Origin: Amyloporia xantha
Taxonomy: Eukaryota; Basidiomycota; Agaricomycetes; Polyporales; Adustoporiaceae
Direction of reading: 5' to 3'
NCBI GenBank assembly: GCA_036971615.1
Contig: JAYKKR010000011.1
Coordinates: forward strand, 372,001-436,000
Length of the DNA: 64,000 bases
Shown one piece after another: positions 36,803 through 48,705 of this stretch. The notes beneath the pieces are model-generated. The model was given only the letters and a program-made list of their open reading frames with translations, had not been told where the DNA came from and ran no database searches. A program made the position numbers and the translations under genes. Position 1 is the stretch's first letter, and every line of letters starts with the position of its first letter.

Positions 36803-36897
36803 TGGTCGTGTAGAACTGTTATGGTAAAGCGAGCGGAAGGGTAGTTGTTCGTGTCCGTCGCAGAAGGGATTGTTGGGGACGGCCTTGCATGGCCAGA

Positions 36898-36903
36898 CTT
36901 ATA
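36898..36903 (-). promoter_or_regulatory. Probable TATA box of amylase B
   Basis: TATAAG on the minus strand, about 96 bp before the ATG at 36802. Confidence 0.4.
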
Positions 36904-37120
36904 GGCCAAGCCCCGCGGTCGCGAGCTGTCAATGTTGACAGCAAAATAGGCAGTCTACTTCTTTCAACGAACGATCTTCCGTCTAAGTTTGGCAATGTGG
37001 GTAACATAATGACTGAAAATGCAAAGCAGCCACAGTTCGGTATGATGCTAAAATGCAGTATTAGCTACTAAAAACACGCACCATTTGATGTTCAATTGCG
37101 AGGCATCAAATTCAGGGCAG

Positions 37121-37266
37121 CTTCCTGTTTCTTTCGGTAAGTTATCATTACCTCGACCTTATTTACTTGCCAATGCATCTTTAGAGTAGACGACTCCAGT
37201 ATCGATTATTCGTCGAATAAAGGAGGCCAGGTTGTTCCTGGTAGAGTTTTCGGTACGAGGCTGAGG
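37121..37266 (+). repeat. Duplicated non-coding segment, copy 1
   Basis: Related in the same orientation to 40654-40791. Shared blocks include CTTCCTGTTTCTTTC, CAATGCAT, TATCGATTATT and GGTAGAGTTTT. The two copies bracket the P450 gene, about 3.5 kb apart, suggesting a local duplication that included a lost gene. Confidence 0.65.
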
Positions 37267-37722
37267 CAATTATTTATTGATTTCGCCACTGCAAGTCTGT
37301 CGTCTTCAGCTTAGCGCGCATGATCGACCAATCAGATTCAAAGGGCCCGAGACGAGATCCTAGCACCCGGCGCTAAACGTAAGGAAGGTGTCCCTACTAA
37401 TTCAATTTATTCAGATGCCCCAGCTGGTGCGACATATGAAACCGTATGGGACCATCGATTATTTGGTTCGCCCGCCACTTTCTGGAGGTAGGGGGCCCCA
37501 TCCGAGGAACTTTATGACATACGGAAAACATACCAGCCACAATAGTACGGCGCCGGCAATAGCCGAGCCCATTTCCACGATCGTATGTTCTATTAATATT
37601 CTGGGACTCATCGTACGGAGCACTCAGCATAGAGTGCCGCCTTCGGACGGGCCCCCACCACCCAGAGAAGGATGGGGAGCAGCTGGTCTGTGTATTGCAT
37701 CTACTGTGTTGTCTCTGTGCTG

Positions 37723-37729
37723 TATAAAT
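37723..37729 (+). promoter_or_regulatory. Probable TATA box of the P450 gene
   Basis: TATAAAT, 165 bp before the P450 ATG at 37888. Confidence 0.4.
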
Positions 37730-37811
37730 CTCCATCTACTTCATCACCCACAGGATCTGAGCGCTGAACACGGGATTGAAACCGATTTATAGAGTTGTAT
37801 ATAGCGTCAAG

Positions 37812-37973
37812 ATGCCTGCGAAATCTCAATCCTCTTATCGCTTCCCACTGGGTTGCCCATTACTCCGTTCATGCTCATATTCGCAGTATGAACTCTTCGA
37901 CCTGTCTTTGCGTGACTGCTATCGTCATTATCTCTGGATGGGCTTGCTCTCGGTGGCTCAAGCAGAGTCGTAA
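37812..37973 (+). other. Upstream ORF overlapping the P450 start
   Basis: A 53-codon frame starts at the ATG 37812, lies in a different frame from the P450 and ends inside its first exon. If the transcript begins near the TATA box at 37723, this ATG would be met first and could lower P450 translation. Coding value of the peptide is unsupported. Confidence 0.35.
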
Positions 37974-40116
37974 CCTTCCGTTACCCCCTGGGCCGAGACC
38001 GCTTCCCTTGCTGGGTAATGTGCACCAGTTACCTCTAGAACACCAGCAACGGACATTTGCGCTCTGGGCACAGAAATACGGTACATTTGGAATGCTCGCT
38101 CGTCTACAACGCCACACTTAAGGTTCTCATTACTCTAGGAGACATCGTCTACGCTCGACTGTTTCGCACGCCTGCTATAGTGATCAGTTCATTGCACGTC
38201 GCCCAGCAGTTGATGGAGACAAACAGCGCGAAGTATTCAGATAGGCCACGCTTCGTACTATTAAATGAGTTGTGAGTGGTCACCGCCTTCTGTTTCCTAT
38301 TCCACTGAGACACGTTATAGGATGGCGATGCAGAATGATATGGTGCTCATGCCCTATGGCCAACGTTGGCGTAGGCATCGGAAATGGGTGCAAGATGTCA
38401 TGCAGAACAAGAGTTCGCTCATAGATCAGAACTTTCATCGAAAGGAAATACTTACACTACTATCTGGTTTAATCGATGCACCCGATCTGTTCATGTTACA
38501 TATCAAGCGGTATGTTGTTAACTTAGCCCTGATTCCCTGGCTGATTGAATTTCACAGTTGGGCCGCAGCATTGATGATGGAAGTAGCCTATGGGCACCAA
38601 GTCACATCTCTGCACGACGAGCGCGTCTCCCTCATAGACGAAGCGGTTAAAGCCACGAGTGATGCAGGTGGCGCTGCCTCCACCTTGGTGGATTTCTTTC
38701 CGATTCGTGAGAACTTTTCTTTGCCAGTGCTTGCCGACAACACCGCTTGAACTTGCCCTTACAGTAAAAAATATACCGTCATGGATGCCTGGCGCCGGCT
38801 TCAAACGAAAGGCATACAAAGTCAGAGCGATCAGATCCGAAATGCAGAAGCTGCCTTATCAAGAGGTGAAAACGGCTCTAGTATGTCCTTTCATTCTGTA
38901 GTACAAAAATTTGGCCTCTTCACGCTACATACCTTGCAGTTCTCCGAAACCGCAAAACCTTCGTTAATCGCTTCCCTTTTGGATGAATACATGAGTAGAG
39001 GCGAACTTGATGAAGAAACCGAAGACGATATAAAGGGCATCGGAACTGTGATGTACTCCGGTGAGATTGCATCGTATTGCGAGATCGTTTCGTCTGACAG
39101 TCAACCCGACACAATGAAGCTGGAACTGACACAGTGAGTGTCAGAGCAATGACGATACGAGTCTCGAGTGTTGACCTTTATGTCGCAGACAGTTACTATT
39201 CTATCGACGTTCTTCTTGGCGATGGTCATTCATCCAGAGGTCTACAGAAAAGCACAATCAGAAGTCGATCAGATTGTTGGTCGTGACCGACTACCAGATT
39301 ACGGCGATAGAGACTCTTTACCCTATCTTGAATGCATCATGAAAGAACTATATCGGTTCGTACTCTGCTCATCACGTTTCGCCCAGCTTACAGCTAATAC
39401 GGTGTGACAGATGGAATTGCCCTGTGCCGCTAGGTGATTTTCCTGCGGAAAGAACTCGGAGATTCTGACCGACTCCGTACCAACCAGGAGTACCTCATCG
39501 ACTAGTGGAGGATGACGCATACAGAGGGTATTATCTTCCCAGGGGCTCGATCATCATACCCAACATTTGGTGAGTATCCTCCGAAATGAACCGCGTGCAA
39601 CAGCAGTGACCGTCTGACAAGGGCAATGACACAAAATCCTGAATGGTATCCGGAGCCGGAGAAGTTCAAACCAGAGCGCTTTCTTGCTATGAATGATACC
39701 ACAATGCGAGCACATGACCCGAGAGCAATGGTGTTTGGGTTTGGCCGACGGTAAGTGACACAAGCGTAGGTGCATGTATAAAAACCGACGATGACATGGC
39801 ATTTTCTGCTTCTTCTGAATATTTCATCCAGTATATGTCCTGGAAAACAATTCGCTGACAGCAGCCTGTGGTTGGCGATAGCAAATATAGTTGCCACACT
39901 CGATATCAGTAAAGCGACTGACAAGGACGGTAAGGAGATCACACCTATTCCGACATATGCCTCTGGAGCAGTTAGGTATGTCCAATCTTTAGTGTCATGA
40001 ATGATACGTAGGATTAAACCGCTCAAACACGTAGTCATGTGAAGGAATTCCCGTGCTCTATACGCCCGCGATCACCCAAGGTGGTGGACTGGATTGCGGC
40101 AATCAGCATGGAATGA
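37888..40116 (+). CDS. Cytochrome P450 monooxygenase (13 exons, intact)
   Basis: A microsomal haem-thiolate monooxygenase; substrate unknown. Exons: 37888-38080, 38139-38271, 38321-38509, 38558-38706, 38765-38880, 38940-39060, 39120-39133, 39189-39355, 39411-39433, 39488-39569, 39622-39750, 39832-39975, 40035-40116; all phases agree, 513 residues. N-terminal membrane anchor 1-20, Pro hinge PPGP at 33-36, WRRHRKW (C helix), I-helix AGTDTT at 301-306, ELYR (ExxR) at 358-361, PERF at 413-416 and haem loop FGFGRRICPG with Cys441. Exon 7 is a 14-bp microexon encoding most of AGTDT. The fold matches the large basidiomycete families often annotated as O-methylsterigmatocystin oxidoreductase-like; CYP family not assigned. 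It is divergent from amylase B and convergent with amylase C. Confidence 0.93.
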
Positions 40117-40653
40117 AAGAGCCCTCGATTGTATCCGTAGACGTAGATACCTTTCCAGGTTGTGAGTCCAATTCAAATCGTGGCTTCGCACGCCATCCAA
40201 TTATTAATCAAACATTATAGCTTTGTTTGTCACCTTTCGAAATGATAGGCATTCCGCCCCTATTATGCTTCCTCCTTGTCTATTCGATTACTCCATTACC
40301 CATGATTTGATCCTGTCGTGAGGCTAAGTGAGTCCTATCACAAGTTTGGCATTCAGTCTACGGAGCCTCAGCTACACGGCTGATGACATGGAACCGCGCC
40401 ATCGAACCCCACACGTGTCAGTCATTACATGCGGGATCCTTCATTATGGGCCAATTCCTTCACGTACATTGGCATATCTCTACTTCGTTTTGTCCAACGA
40501 AAAAGCATCAGATCAGATCTTCCACCCCCGGGGTTGCTAATGTGCAATATTGTTAAAATTCCAAGCTTGTTCAAGCTGGAAGCCACCGCACTGGCAGGTC
40601 GGTGGGAGACAGATCTCAATGTTGATAATTCTGTTTCCAGCAACGAAGGGCCA
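40117..40653. other. Spacer downstream of the P450
   Basis: About 540 bp, no supported gene. Confidence 0.45.
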
Positions 40654-40791
40654 CTTCCTGTTTCTTTCTGTAATTTATTACCTCAACACTGTTTACTTTT
40701 CAATGCATATATAGACGAACGACTATCGATTATTGGTTGAGTGAAGGAGTCTAGGTCATTCAGGGTAGAGTTTTTCAGTGCGAGGATAAGG
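40654..40791 (+). repeat. Duplicated non-coding segment, copy 2
   Basis: The partner of 37121-37266 (see there). It lies between the P450 and the 3' end of amylase C. Confidence 0.65.
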
Positions 40792-41107
40792 CGGCCGCGC
40801 TATACAATTTGCATATAGAAGAGCTTTGAGGCCAGCAAATCCTGTCCAGTCTCTGTATCATTCAAGCCCTCCGCGACTAAAGACAGTGTGTACATGGCAG
40901 CGAACACTCGCAATCAGAACTATTACCAGACCCGACAGCAATTACTGTAAACCTAAGTCCTCGCATAAGTGTCTCGACGATATCCAGTTCGGAACCCGAT
41001 TATCCCCAACAAATGTGTCCGTCATGTCACGAAGGACAACCTCATACCTCACGACTCCGAAGTGCAGGAAGGCCTACCACCAACAGCTCGGCCATTCGAT
41101 TTACGAA

Positions 41108-43398
41108 TCACAAGAATGCGAGGGCACTTGAAACAACCAACCCGAAGCAGACTATAAAGACGAGATAAAGTGCCGGCAATGCGATTCTGGATGCACTAGA
41201 CTTGTGTCCTGACCCGGGATGCGAACTACCGCCCGAGCTGCCGGAGCTGCCTGAGCCGCCGGAGCTACTCGTTTTGTTCCCGTTCTCATTAATGTTGACA
41301 GGCTTCTTCAACTCATGGCAGTAGCTTTGATTGAACATGGACGTCGGCAAGAGCACCTAATAAGATAGGGTCGAAATAAGAAATCATGTGGGTTGTATTT
41401 GAACTGTATAAGGAAGAGGATCGCACCTGCGGCATGCCGCCAGCACCTTGCACATTCACACCGCCGCGGTCGTTGGCCTTGGTCGTGTTGCACGATATAA
41501 CGTCGATCAGCTCTTCGCCTTCAGTGTAGCCTGCATCAGGGACAGTCCAGGATGGCGTAGACGAACTTCCTCCGTTGGTCAGAAGCGTCATCATCGGTGG
41601 CTTCGAGATTACGAGAGACGACGAAGTAGTGGACATGAACAGCGTCTACGCAGAGATCGTGCACAATCTCATTACGCCGTCGAAGAAAGCGAAGTGTCAG
41701 AACTCACAGCTTTGGTGAGGAACGTGCTGTCTCCGGCTATTGCCGCCTTCCGCGCCGCGTTGAGTGTCTTGACGTACATAACGAGAGAAGCGTTGGCGTC
41801 GTAATGGGAAGTCCAAAGGCTGGTTTGACCGACATCAAATAAGCAATAATGTACTTGCGATCACGAAGGATAGACGTACGCTTCGACGTTGTCGGGGTTG
41901 TTCCCGCCACTGAAGCCCTGTTCTTGACCTCATAGACAGAAGGGGGTTCGTCGGTTAAGACGTCATACCAACGGAATCACGAGACATACCATAATACAAT
42001 ATGGGAATACCATCATGAATGAACGGCCAAGCCATTGCATTCTTGATAAGCTGGATCACAGTCTACTTTTAGCACATCCATAGACATGGATCCGAACAGG
42101 GAAGTGCGTACGGCCTCATCAGAAGTAAATGACGGGAAGCGAGGGTTGTCCTGGTTCTCGAGGAAAGAGCCGGTTCTGAACTCTCCGTTAGCATACGCAT
42201 CCTGCGACGCCTGTACTGTAGTGGAGAGCACGTCGAGGCTGCCATCTGTGCTGTTGAACCCCTGCGTAAGGGCGTAATAGACCGGGTAGTCCAGGACGCT
42301 GTCGAGCGCCTCTGTGCATACCGCGCACGTCAGTTATCGCAATGGCGAGATTGCGAACAGTAGACCTACGCGTATACGGGCTGACGTAGGCTACACTCCC
42401 ATCGTACACCTCGCCCAGCGTGAACACGCCCGCGGCCGACGCGAAATCCGGCCAAAAGTCGATCCTGATGTTCCGCACCGTGTCGATCCGCACGCCGTCC
42501 GCATCGTACTCGCTCACCAAGTCCTGGATCCACGAGTAGAAGAAGTTTATGACCGGATCGCTCTCCGTGTCCATGTCTGCGAGCGGCACATCCTCGTCGC
42601 CCAGCCAACACTGCTCAACGTTCGTCTGGTTTGTCTCCTCCGTGATCCAGCAGAAGCGGTGGAAGTCGCCCTGCTCGCCGAAGGGCGTGAAGAGGGGATA
42701 CTTGGGCGGGAGCGTGTCTGCAGCCATGTGGTTCACGACAACGTCGAGCATGAGGTACATGTCGCGCTCGTGGAGGGCGCTGCTGAGCGCTTTGAGGTCA
42801 TCTGGGGTGCCGAAGTGGGTGTTGAGGGCGTTCTGGTCGACAGTCCAGTACCTACACGGAATGATAATGAAACTAATCAACTGGTGCCATTTCACAAAGC
42901 GATTAGAGGACTGTACCCATGGTATGCCTCGCCTTTACCGGTAGTGCCCTCGAGGTTTGCAACGATGGGGGAGATCCAGATGGCGTCGAAGCCCATGTTT
43001 TGAATGTAGTCGAGCTTGCTGACGATGCCCTTCCAGGAACCACCGCAGTATTTGCGCTGGGAGGTATCGCATGCAGGTGATGAGCCATCGCTGGTCGCAA
43101 ATCTGTCCGTAACGATCTGTAATACACACGGTTAGTCATAGCCTTTCGAACGATACTGATGGGTCATAGCAGACGCGAGTGTTACAGCACGCCGATAAAG
43201 AGTCTACCACTATATCGACACATGATCATGACTGTATAGGGTAGGAAAGGACACCAATATCGATAGAGAAAGGTCGACCTCCCCTTGCCCAGACCATACT
43301 AGACTTACCTGGTATATAGACCTGCTACTCCAATCGGTCGCCGACGCAGCGAGAGCAGGGATCGCCCAGAGACAAGATACAACTAGGCCGCGCAACAT
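41108..43398 (-). CDS. GH13 alpha-amylase-like enzyme, copy C, GPI-anchored, altered region II
   Basis: Nine exons from the ATG at 43398: 43398-43309, 43116-42917, 42851-42370, 42311-42112, 42050-41990, 41928-41880, 41819-41708, 41645-41427, 41356-41108; 553 residues. Signal peptide residues 1-19. The triad is kept (D220, E244, D312), but region II reads GVRIDTVRN instead of GVRIDTVKH: the Lys-His pair that binds sugar on the acceptor side in classical amylases is Arg-Asn. Region III is GEVYDG and region [11 protein letters not shown] (Gln for His). The long last exon (249 bp) encodes a Ser/Gly stalk and a hydrophobic GPI signal ([18 protein letters not shown]). This is probably a wall-linked glucan-active enzyme with changed acceptor preference; that is inference. 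Confidence 0.93.
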
Positions 43399-43456
43399 AA
43401 CGAGAGTGAGTCAAGAGCGTGGGCTTGTTGCAGGTTTCTACACATCGTCGACGGTG

Positions 43457-43463
43457 CTTTATA
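43457..43463 (-). promoter_or_regulatory. Probable TATA box of amylase C
   Basis: TATAAAG on the minus strand, about 60 bp before the ATG at 43398. Confidence 0.5.
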
Positions 43464-44678
43464 AATTGTACTCTGGGATGAGCTGAGCACCCATACTCGG
43501 GAGCGACAGATCGCCGTCTAGGTACCGCAGTATGCGAACAGCATTTTGTCCATAAGTAGGGGCAGTGGTATAGCTCACTGAGCCAGAAGAGTTTTCAACT
43601 CCTTCATTCCCAAACTGGGACCAAGATGTTGCATCGGCGTGAGTGCGGGAGCGTAGTAGATTCTAAACGGCATATCACGGCTATACGCCCTTGAGGCTTC
43701 CGAATCTCTATTCGCCGTACTCACCTTGTTCGCATAGCAAGCACTGTTCAATCCCTACTTTGTAAGCGAATGAGACGAGAATCAGTACTCGGGAGGTCTA
43801 TTCGCAGCATAGGACTTAAAAGGGGTAGAATAAGCAGTTATAAATTTGTCGCGAGCCTGCCCACGAATGAGCCTGGATCAGCGAGATCTAGCAGCCCGGG
43901 GACATTGATTCCCAAGTCTGTACCGTCCTATGCCACAGTTATCGAGGCTTCGTCGGTTGGGAATCGGTACGGGGCCAACAGAAGTGCCGAAGCAGGATTC
44001 TTCGCGTGTTACCGGTGGTGAGGTGTCTCCATTCTCTCCTCCTCGCATCTTCCGTTGCCAGTAGCTCTCGAGAATTCTTGTGTCTAGTTCTGAGAGGCAA
44101 TTGAGCCACGGTGACGGTCATGCATAACTGTCCACGTCAAAGTCTCGCATAGATGCGCACTGTGTTGAAGGGCAGAGTAGCATGCAAATTGCGGTAAGAT
44201 TCCTTGCGAGTGAAAAGAACGTTTCCAGGTTCTCCAGCGGATGAAAGGCAGTAAAATAAAATGTTTCGCAATGAGTCTCCGTGGTTTCGAGTTCCAGCTT
44301 GGTTAAAACAAACATTCGGCCCCAACGAATGCGGATGATGAGTGTCGTAGTTTTGTATCCCAAAGAAGACTAGACATTATTATATCTTGCAGATGGAGAC
44401 AGTACGAGACCATGACCATGATAAAATAGTCAGAAATTGGACATCGGAAGTCGAGCCTGGAGCCAAGCCGCCATTAATCGCCGTTCAAGTGGCCTTCCTC
44501 ATATGGATAACGCGGGGGTTGCTTATGTAATCCTGCCTCTCGAGTCTCGACTCTTGAGCTTGAACTCTCGCCAATCTCCTCAATTCGCCACGACCATCCT
44601 GCTCTGCCGTTCGAGCCAATCTCTGTTAAAACGAACCTGTAGGCTCGAATAAAGTGCCTTAGCGCTCCGAAGGCTACT
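43464..44678. other. Spacer upstream of the exonuclease
   Basis: About 1.2 kb between two divergently transcribed genes (amylase C and the exonuclease). Open stretches are at most about 83 codons; no gene supported. It probably holds both promoters. Confidence 0.5.
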
Positions 44679-47074
44679 ATGAAGCGATCGCCAGAGCTTT
44701 CACCCCTCATTGGGGATCCAGGGCAGGCGACCTCTTTTCCCGCTCAAAAGAAGTTCAAAGCGGCTATCTCACTCGGGGTCAGCGTTTCTAACGACGAGTC
44801 CGTGTCCACAACGACGGAGAGCGATGTCAACTGGACAAAAGTCGAAAAACGCAAGGCAAAAAAGATGCGGAAGACGGAGGCCAAATTGGACGTGTGTGTT
44901 TCTCTTCCGAACGAATCAATTTACACGTAATTGATGGCTCTGTCTGTTGATTTGTTCGTCCCATGTTACTAGGCCAATCCCTCCAAATTCATGTATGCCA
45001 AAAGTGAAATTCTGAAGCGCAGGGAGGCCGTTGGGATCAATGTACGCGAATTCTCTTCTAGCGGGAGTACAAGGATGTTGATGGCGCATTGCAGGACATC
45101 AGGGACCTAGTACTCCATCTGTCGGCTGATGCCCCGCCCCCCAGTTGGGTGAGAGTAGAGGTACGATGATCTCTGGTCTCTTCTCACGCGTGTACAACGC
45201 CTTTGCTGGTTTTTGCTCATCATGCATCAACACTACAGAACCCGCGCGCAGTGCAAAAAGTTGTGGCACTTCTGGTGCCTGGAATCACATCAGAGACCAT
45301 TTCTTTACCACCTCTCCCAACATCTGCTACAACGAATCCGAATCTCCCACTGCCGATTCCTTTACCGCCAGACGCACCGGAAGAAGGATCCTCGCATGGC
45401 ATTCCTTTCATTGGGCGGACATTCAGCCACGCTTGTCCAACACGCGCACCTGGCGATCAGACCCGCATGCACTCTGTACTTAATACGTTCTTCCAAGGGC
45501 CAATCACGGGAGAGGAGAAGAAGAGACGACTGATAGAGCGGGTGACCTGTAAGTCATACGTATTAGCTATCATCGCTTCTTGACGCAAACATTCACTGAG
45601 CAGCAGAACGAGCGTGGGAGAAAACACCGATGCGATATGTTTTAACCACAGAGCAGATGATCGAGAATGACTACCCGATACCTTCGTATATCGCTGATGT
45701 ATTCGAAAAGCCTCCGGGGTGGGTAGAGACCGCCGCGCCCGCGTCAGATTCGTTGTCGCCATCCAACGAAAAACCACCGAGGATATTTGCAATCGATTGT
45801 GAAATGGTATATATTTGTCTCGTTATAATTCCATACATTACTAAACCGATATCTAGTGCGTGACAGAGGACGGCAAGGAACTCACTCGGGTCTGTATGAT
45901 TGACTATGCGTCAGGCATAGTCGTTTATGATCAACTAGTGAAGCCGTTGAAGCCCATACAGGACTATCTCACTCGGTATGTAGACTACTTCCTTGTTTGT
46001 TTCGCTCTACTGACTGTTTCGAGTTCAGATGGTCAGGCATAACCGCAGAAGCGTTGGACCCTGTAACAACGACTCATGCAGAAGTGCAGGCGCACATCCA
46101 TTCAGTGCTCTCGGTATCCCCAACACCGATTTTACTGGGACATTCGCTTGAGTCCGATCTCAAAGCACTCAAAATCTGCCATCCGCTATGTATCGACACC
46201 GCAGTCATCTACCATCATCCCCGCGGGCGACCGCTGAAGCCCGGCCTTGCATGGCTCACGAAGAAGTGGTGCGGACGGGAGATACAGAATCGAGGAGAGG
46301 GTGGCCACGATCCCGAGGAGGATGCACGAGCGTGCGTGGATCTGTTGAAGAAGAAGCTCGAGAATGGTATGTCTCGATTGGTCCCCAGGGCGTCAACCCG
46401 TCTGACATCGTCTGCAGGGCCTGGGTTTGGGGAGTTCAAGATCGACATGGAGTCGATATTCGAGCGGATGGCGAGGACGAGGCCAAATGGCACGGCGACT
46501 GCGGTGGTTGACCACGGTAATCCTGGTGCTTGGCATGGGTCGAAAGCGACGACAGTAGTGGCGTGTAAGACCGATGCGGAAGTGCTGGAGGGGCTTCTTG
46601 GGGCTGTCGCGTCGCATCATTTTGTATTCGGGAGATTCACTGGGCTCGCCAGTGCATTGGGCTGTGAGTCATCAGAATCATTCTGTCTCGCCACTCTTCT
46701 AATGTCACTATTATGTTGCAGGGATCACGAGCAAAGCCAGCGACGTCCTACCGGATGCGCCTCCCCCATCAGAACCTTCATCTGCCGATATCAACGATGT
46801 TCTCTCTACACTCAACGCCCAACTCACACAGCTGTATGCATCGCTACCGCCGCGGACAGCACTTGTGATCTTTACGGGCCATTCAGACCCACGGCGCATG
46901 GCAGAGCTCAATGCGCGGAAGTCTACCTTTGAGAGTGCGCTGCGGCAGGGAAAGACTTTGCAGGACATTGGGAAGGACAATTGGTGGACGACGGCAGATG
47001 GGCGGGAGCTGGAGGAGGAGGTCGAGAGGGCGAAGCGGGGGCTGTTGTTCCTGGGCATCAAGGATCTCGCGTGA
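44679..47074 (+). CDS. RNA exonuclease of the REXO1/Rex family (DEDDh 3'-5' exonuclease)
   Basis: A 3'-5' exonuclease that trims structured RNA 3' ends in the nucleus (family knowledge: 5S rRNA, 7S RNA, tRNA or snRNA maturation). Nine exons: 44679-44891, 44973-45041, 45095-45160, 45239-45548, 45604-45806, 45857-45975, 46029-46366, 46418-46663, 46722-47074; 638 residues. A basic, nuclear-localisation-like N-terminus (KRKAKKMRKTEAK). ExoI FAIDCEM (about 281-287), ExoII GHSLESDLKAL (about 364-374) and ExoIII GGHDPEEDA (about 418-426) supply the four acidic metal ligands and the catalytic His. A C-terminal tail follows with LVIFTGHSDPRRM and a coiled, charged end. Intact; start chosen as the first ATG of the in-phase exon 1. 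Confidence 0.92.
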
Positions 47075-48006
47075 GGTTTAGCTCCTTTGTTCAACTCACA
47101 GATGCTGTACGCTTGGTGTAGGGCGGATTGTAACATGTCTACTCTGCTGCAAATACTCGGAGTTGTTCTGTCTCAGATGCTGTAGCAGATGAATACATTA
47201 CCGACGTGGCCATCGTGAGCTTGCGCATGTAGTGATATTATGAGATGAGTACTGTTCGTCGAAGTCTTGAGTACATCCAGAGTTCTTATATGACTCGTCG
47301 AAGTGAGTGCAGAAATCCACCTTCATATATCTTACCCTTCTGACCTGTTCGCTCAGCTTCGCATTCACAAGTTGTGGGAAAACCAATCGGTCAGTAGCTA
47401 TTAGGTGAATAGCCAACCGCAGCCTAGGGCCTATTTCTCATCTATTATGTTTGTAGGACCGCACCCGATTGCCATGTTCGAAGTCAACACCTTTACGACC
47501 CATCAGACAAGCGCACTGTTTTCATGGCTCACCGTGAATCGGGGCCCATGTTCGTACGTAATCTCCAGCCCGATCTGCATCCTTCAGAGCGCACTGAGCT
47601 TAGACTGCCGGGTCCTCATACATCCCAATGCTGGTAACTCACTGCAGGCTCATACGGAACTAATGTCGTGGATGGGCAGACCATATCCTTTGCTGACCGA
47701 GAGATTGAAGCCGAGCCCCCGTTAAGCTCGGTCTGGTCCACTTAACCGCGATCATAACTCCCTGTTGCGTCACTATTTCATCCCGTGTACATCGCAATGC
47801 TCTAGATGTCATGGCTTTCCCTCGCCTTCAGTCTAGTTCTCCGTTGATCGGCCTGTGGTCAACCCTTGCAACACGCCCGCGTGCGTAGACGGTGCCTCTG
47901 TTATCGGATCTTTTCACCGCTACTCTTCTAGTTTCCTCTATCAGATTCGACTTGACTTCTTCATGATTTCCGCTCCTAGGTCTGTGTGACACCGTCTTCC
48001 ATATAG
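47075..48006. other. Spacer
   Basis: About 0.9 kb between the exonuclease and the TA-flanked element. No supported gene. Confidence 0.5.
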
Positions 48007-48008
48007 TA

Positions 48009-48703
48009 CAGGCAACACCCGCCCAACGGGTCGCTACCGTCCAACGGGTCGACTGCCTGTTTTGGTAATGCCAGAACAGACGCCCAGCCCAACGCTGGGT
48101 CGAACGCCGCTAAAGAGTGTCGTAGTCAGGAGCAATAGAATGTCTAACAATGACTGTTCGTATAACATGAGTGTACAATGTCTAACAATGAGCCTATTTG
48201 CTAATCATCAGTCTCCATACTCTCTTCTTCGCTTTCCGAGTCAGGCAACGTCTGGGTCGGGTTACCTATCATTAGCTCCTTGACTTTCTTCAAAGTTGCT
48301 TTGCGCCGTATCTCACCCTTTCCGGATTCTAAGATTTTGTCTCGGAGCCATCTGAGCTCTGTGATGGTCATTGTTTCATCGTGCTGGATTGTGTAGGAGA
48401 TCTGTTCAGGGACTGGTTGTTTGGACGCAGGCTTTGGCTTCGGTGGTTTGTTCCGCCATAGCAGCTTGTCGGTTATGCAGATTACGATGGGATTGCTGCA
48501 GTTTACTGTGAGCATGACAGACCATTGGCACATAGTAGTGTGTATAAACGTAGTTCTACTGTCATTCCATCCGCATCAACACCTCGCAAGGCAAAATAAT
48601 TGCGCTGCTACCGCAATCGCTGAGTTGGGCGTCTGTTCTGGCATTACCAAAACAGGCAGTCGACCCGTTAGACGGTAGCGGCCCGTTGGGCGGGTGTTGC
48701 CTG
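48009..48703. mobile_element. 695-bp element with ~80-bp inverted repeats and TA target duplication
   Basis: The first ~80 bp (from CAGGCAACACCCGCCCAACG) reappear inverted at 48625-48703 with only two or three differences, and TA flanks both ends (48007-48008, 48704-48705). A TA duplication and long inverted repeats fit Tc1/mariner-like transposons. The interior holds one minus-strand frame (48533-48201, 110 codons) with a Lys/Arg-rich, helical middle (TELRWLRDKIL) and an acidic Ser/Glu tail; no DDE catalytic triad is visible, so the element is non-autonomous. The AACGGGTCG words repeat inside each arm. Confidence 0.82.
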
Positions 48704-48705
48704 TA

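Noticed and set aside
37481..37675. Short inverted similarity (TCTGG.GGT.GGGGGCCC) that could be a MITE
   Set aside because: Only about 24 imperfect bases, with no target duplication.
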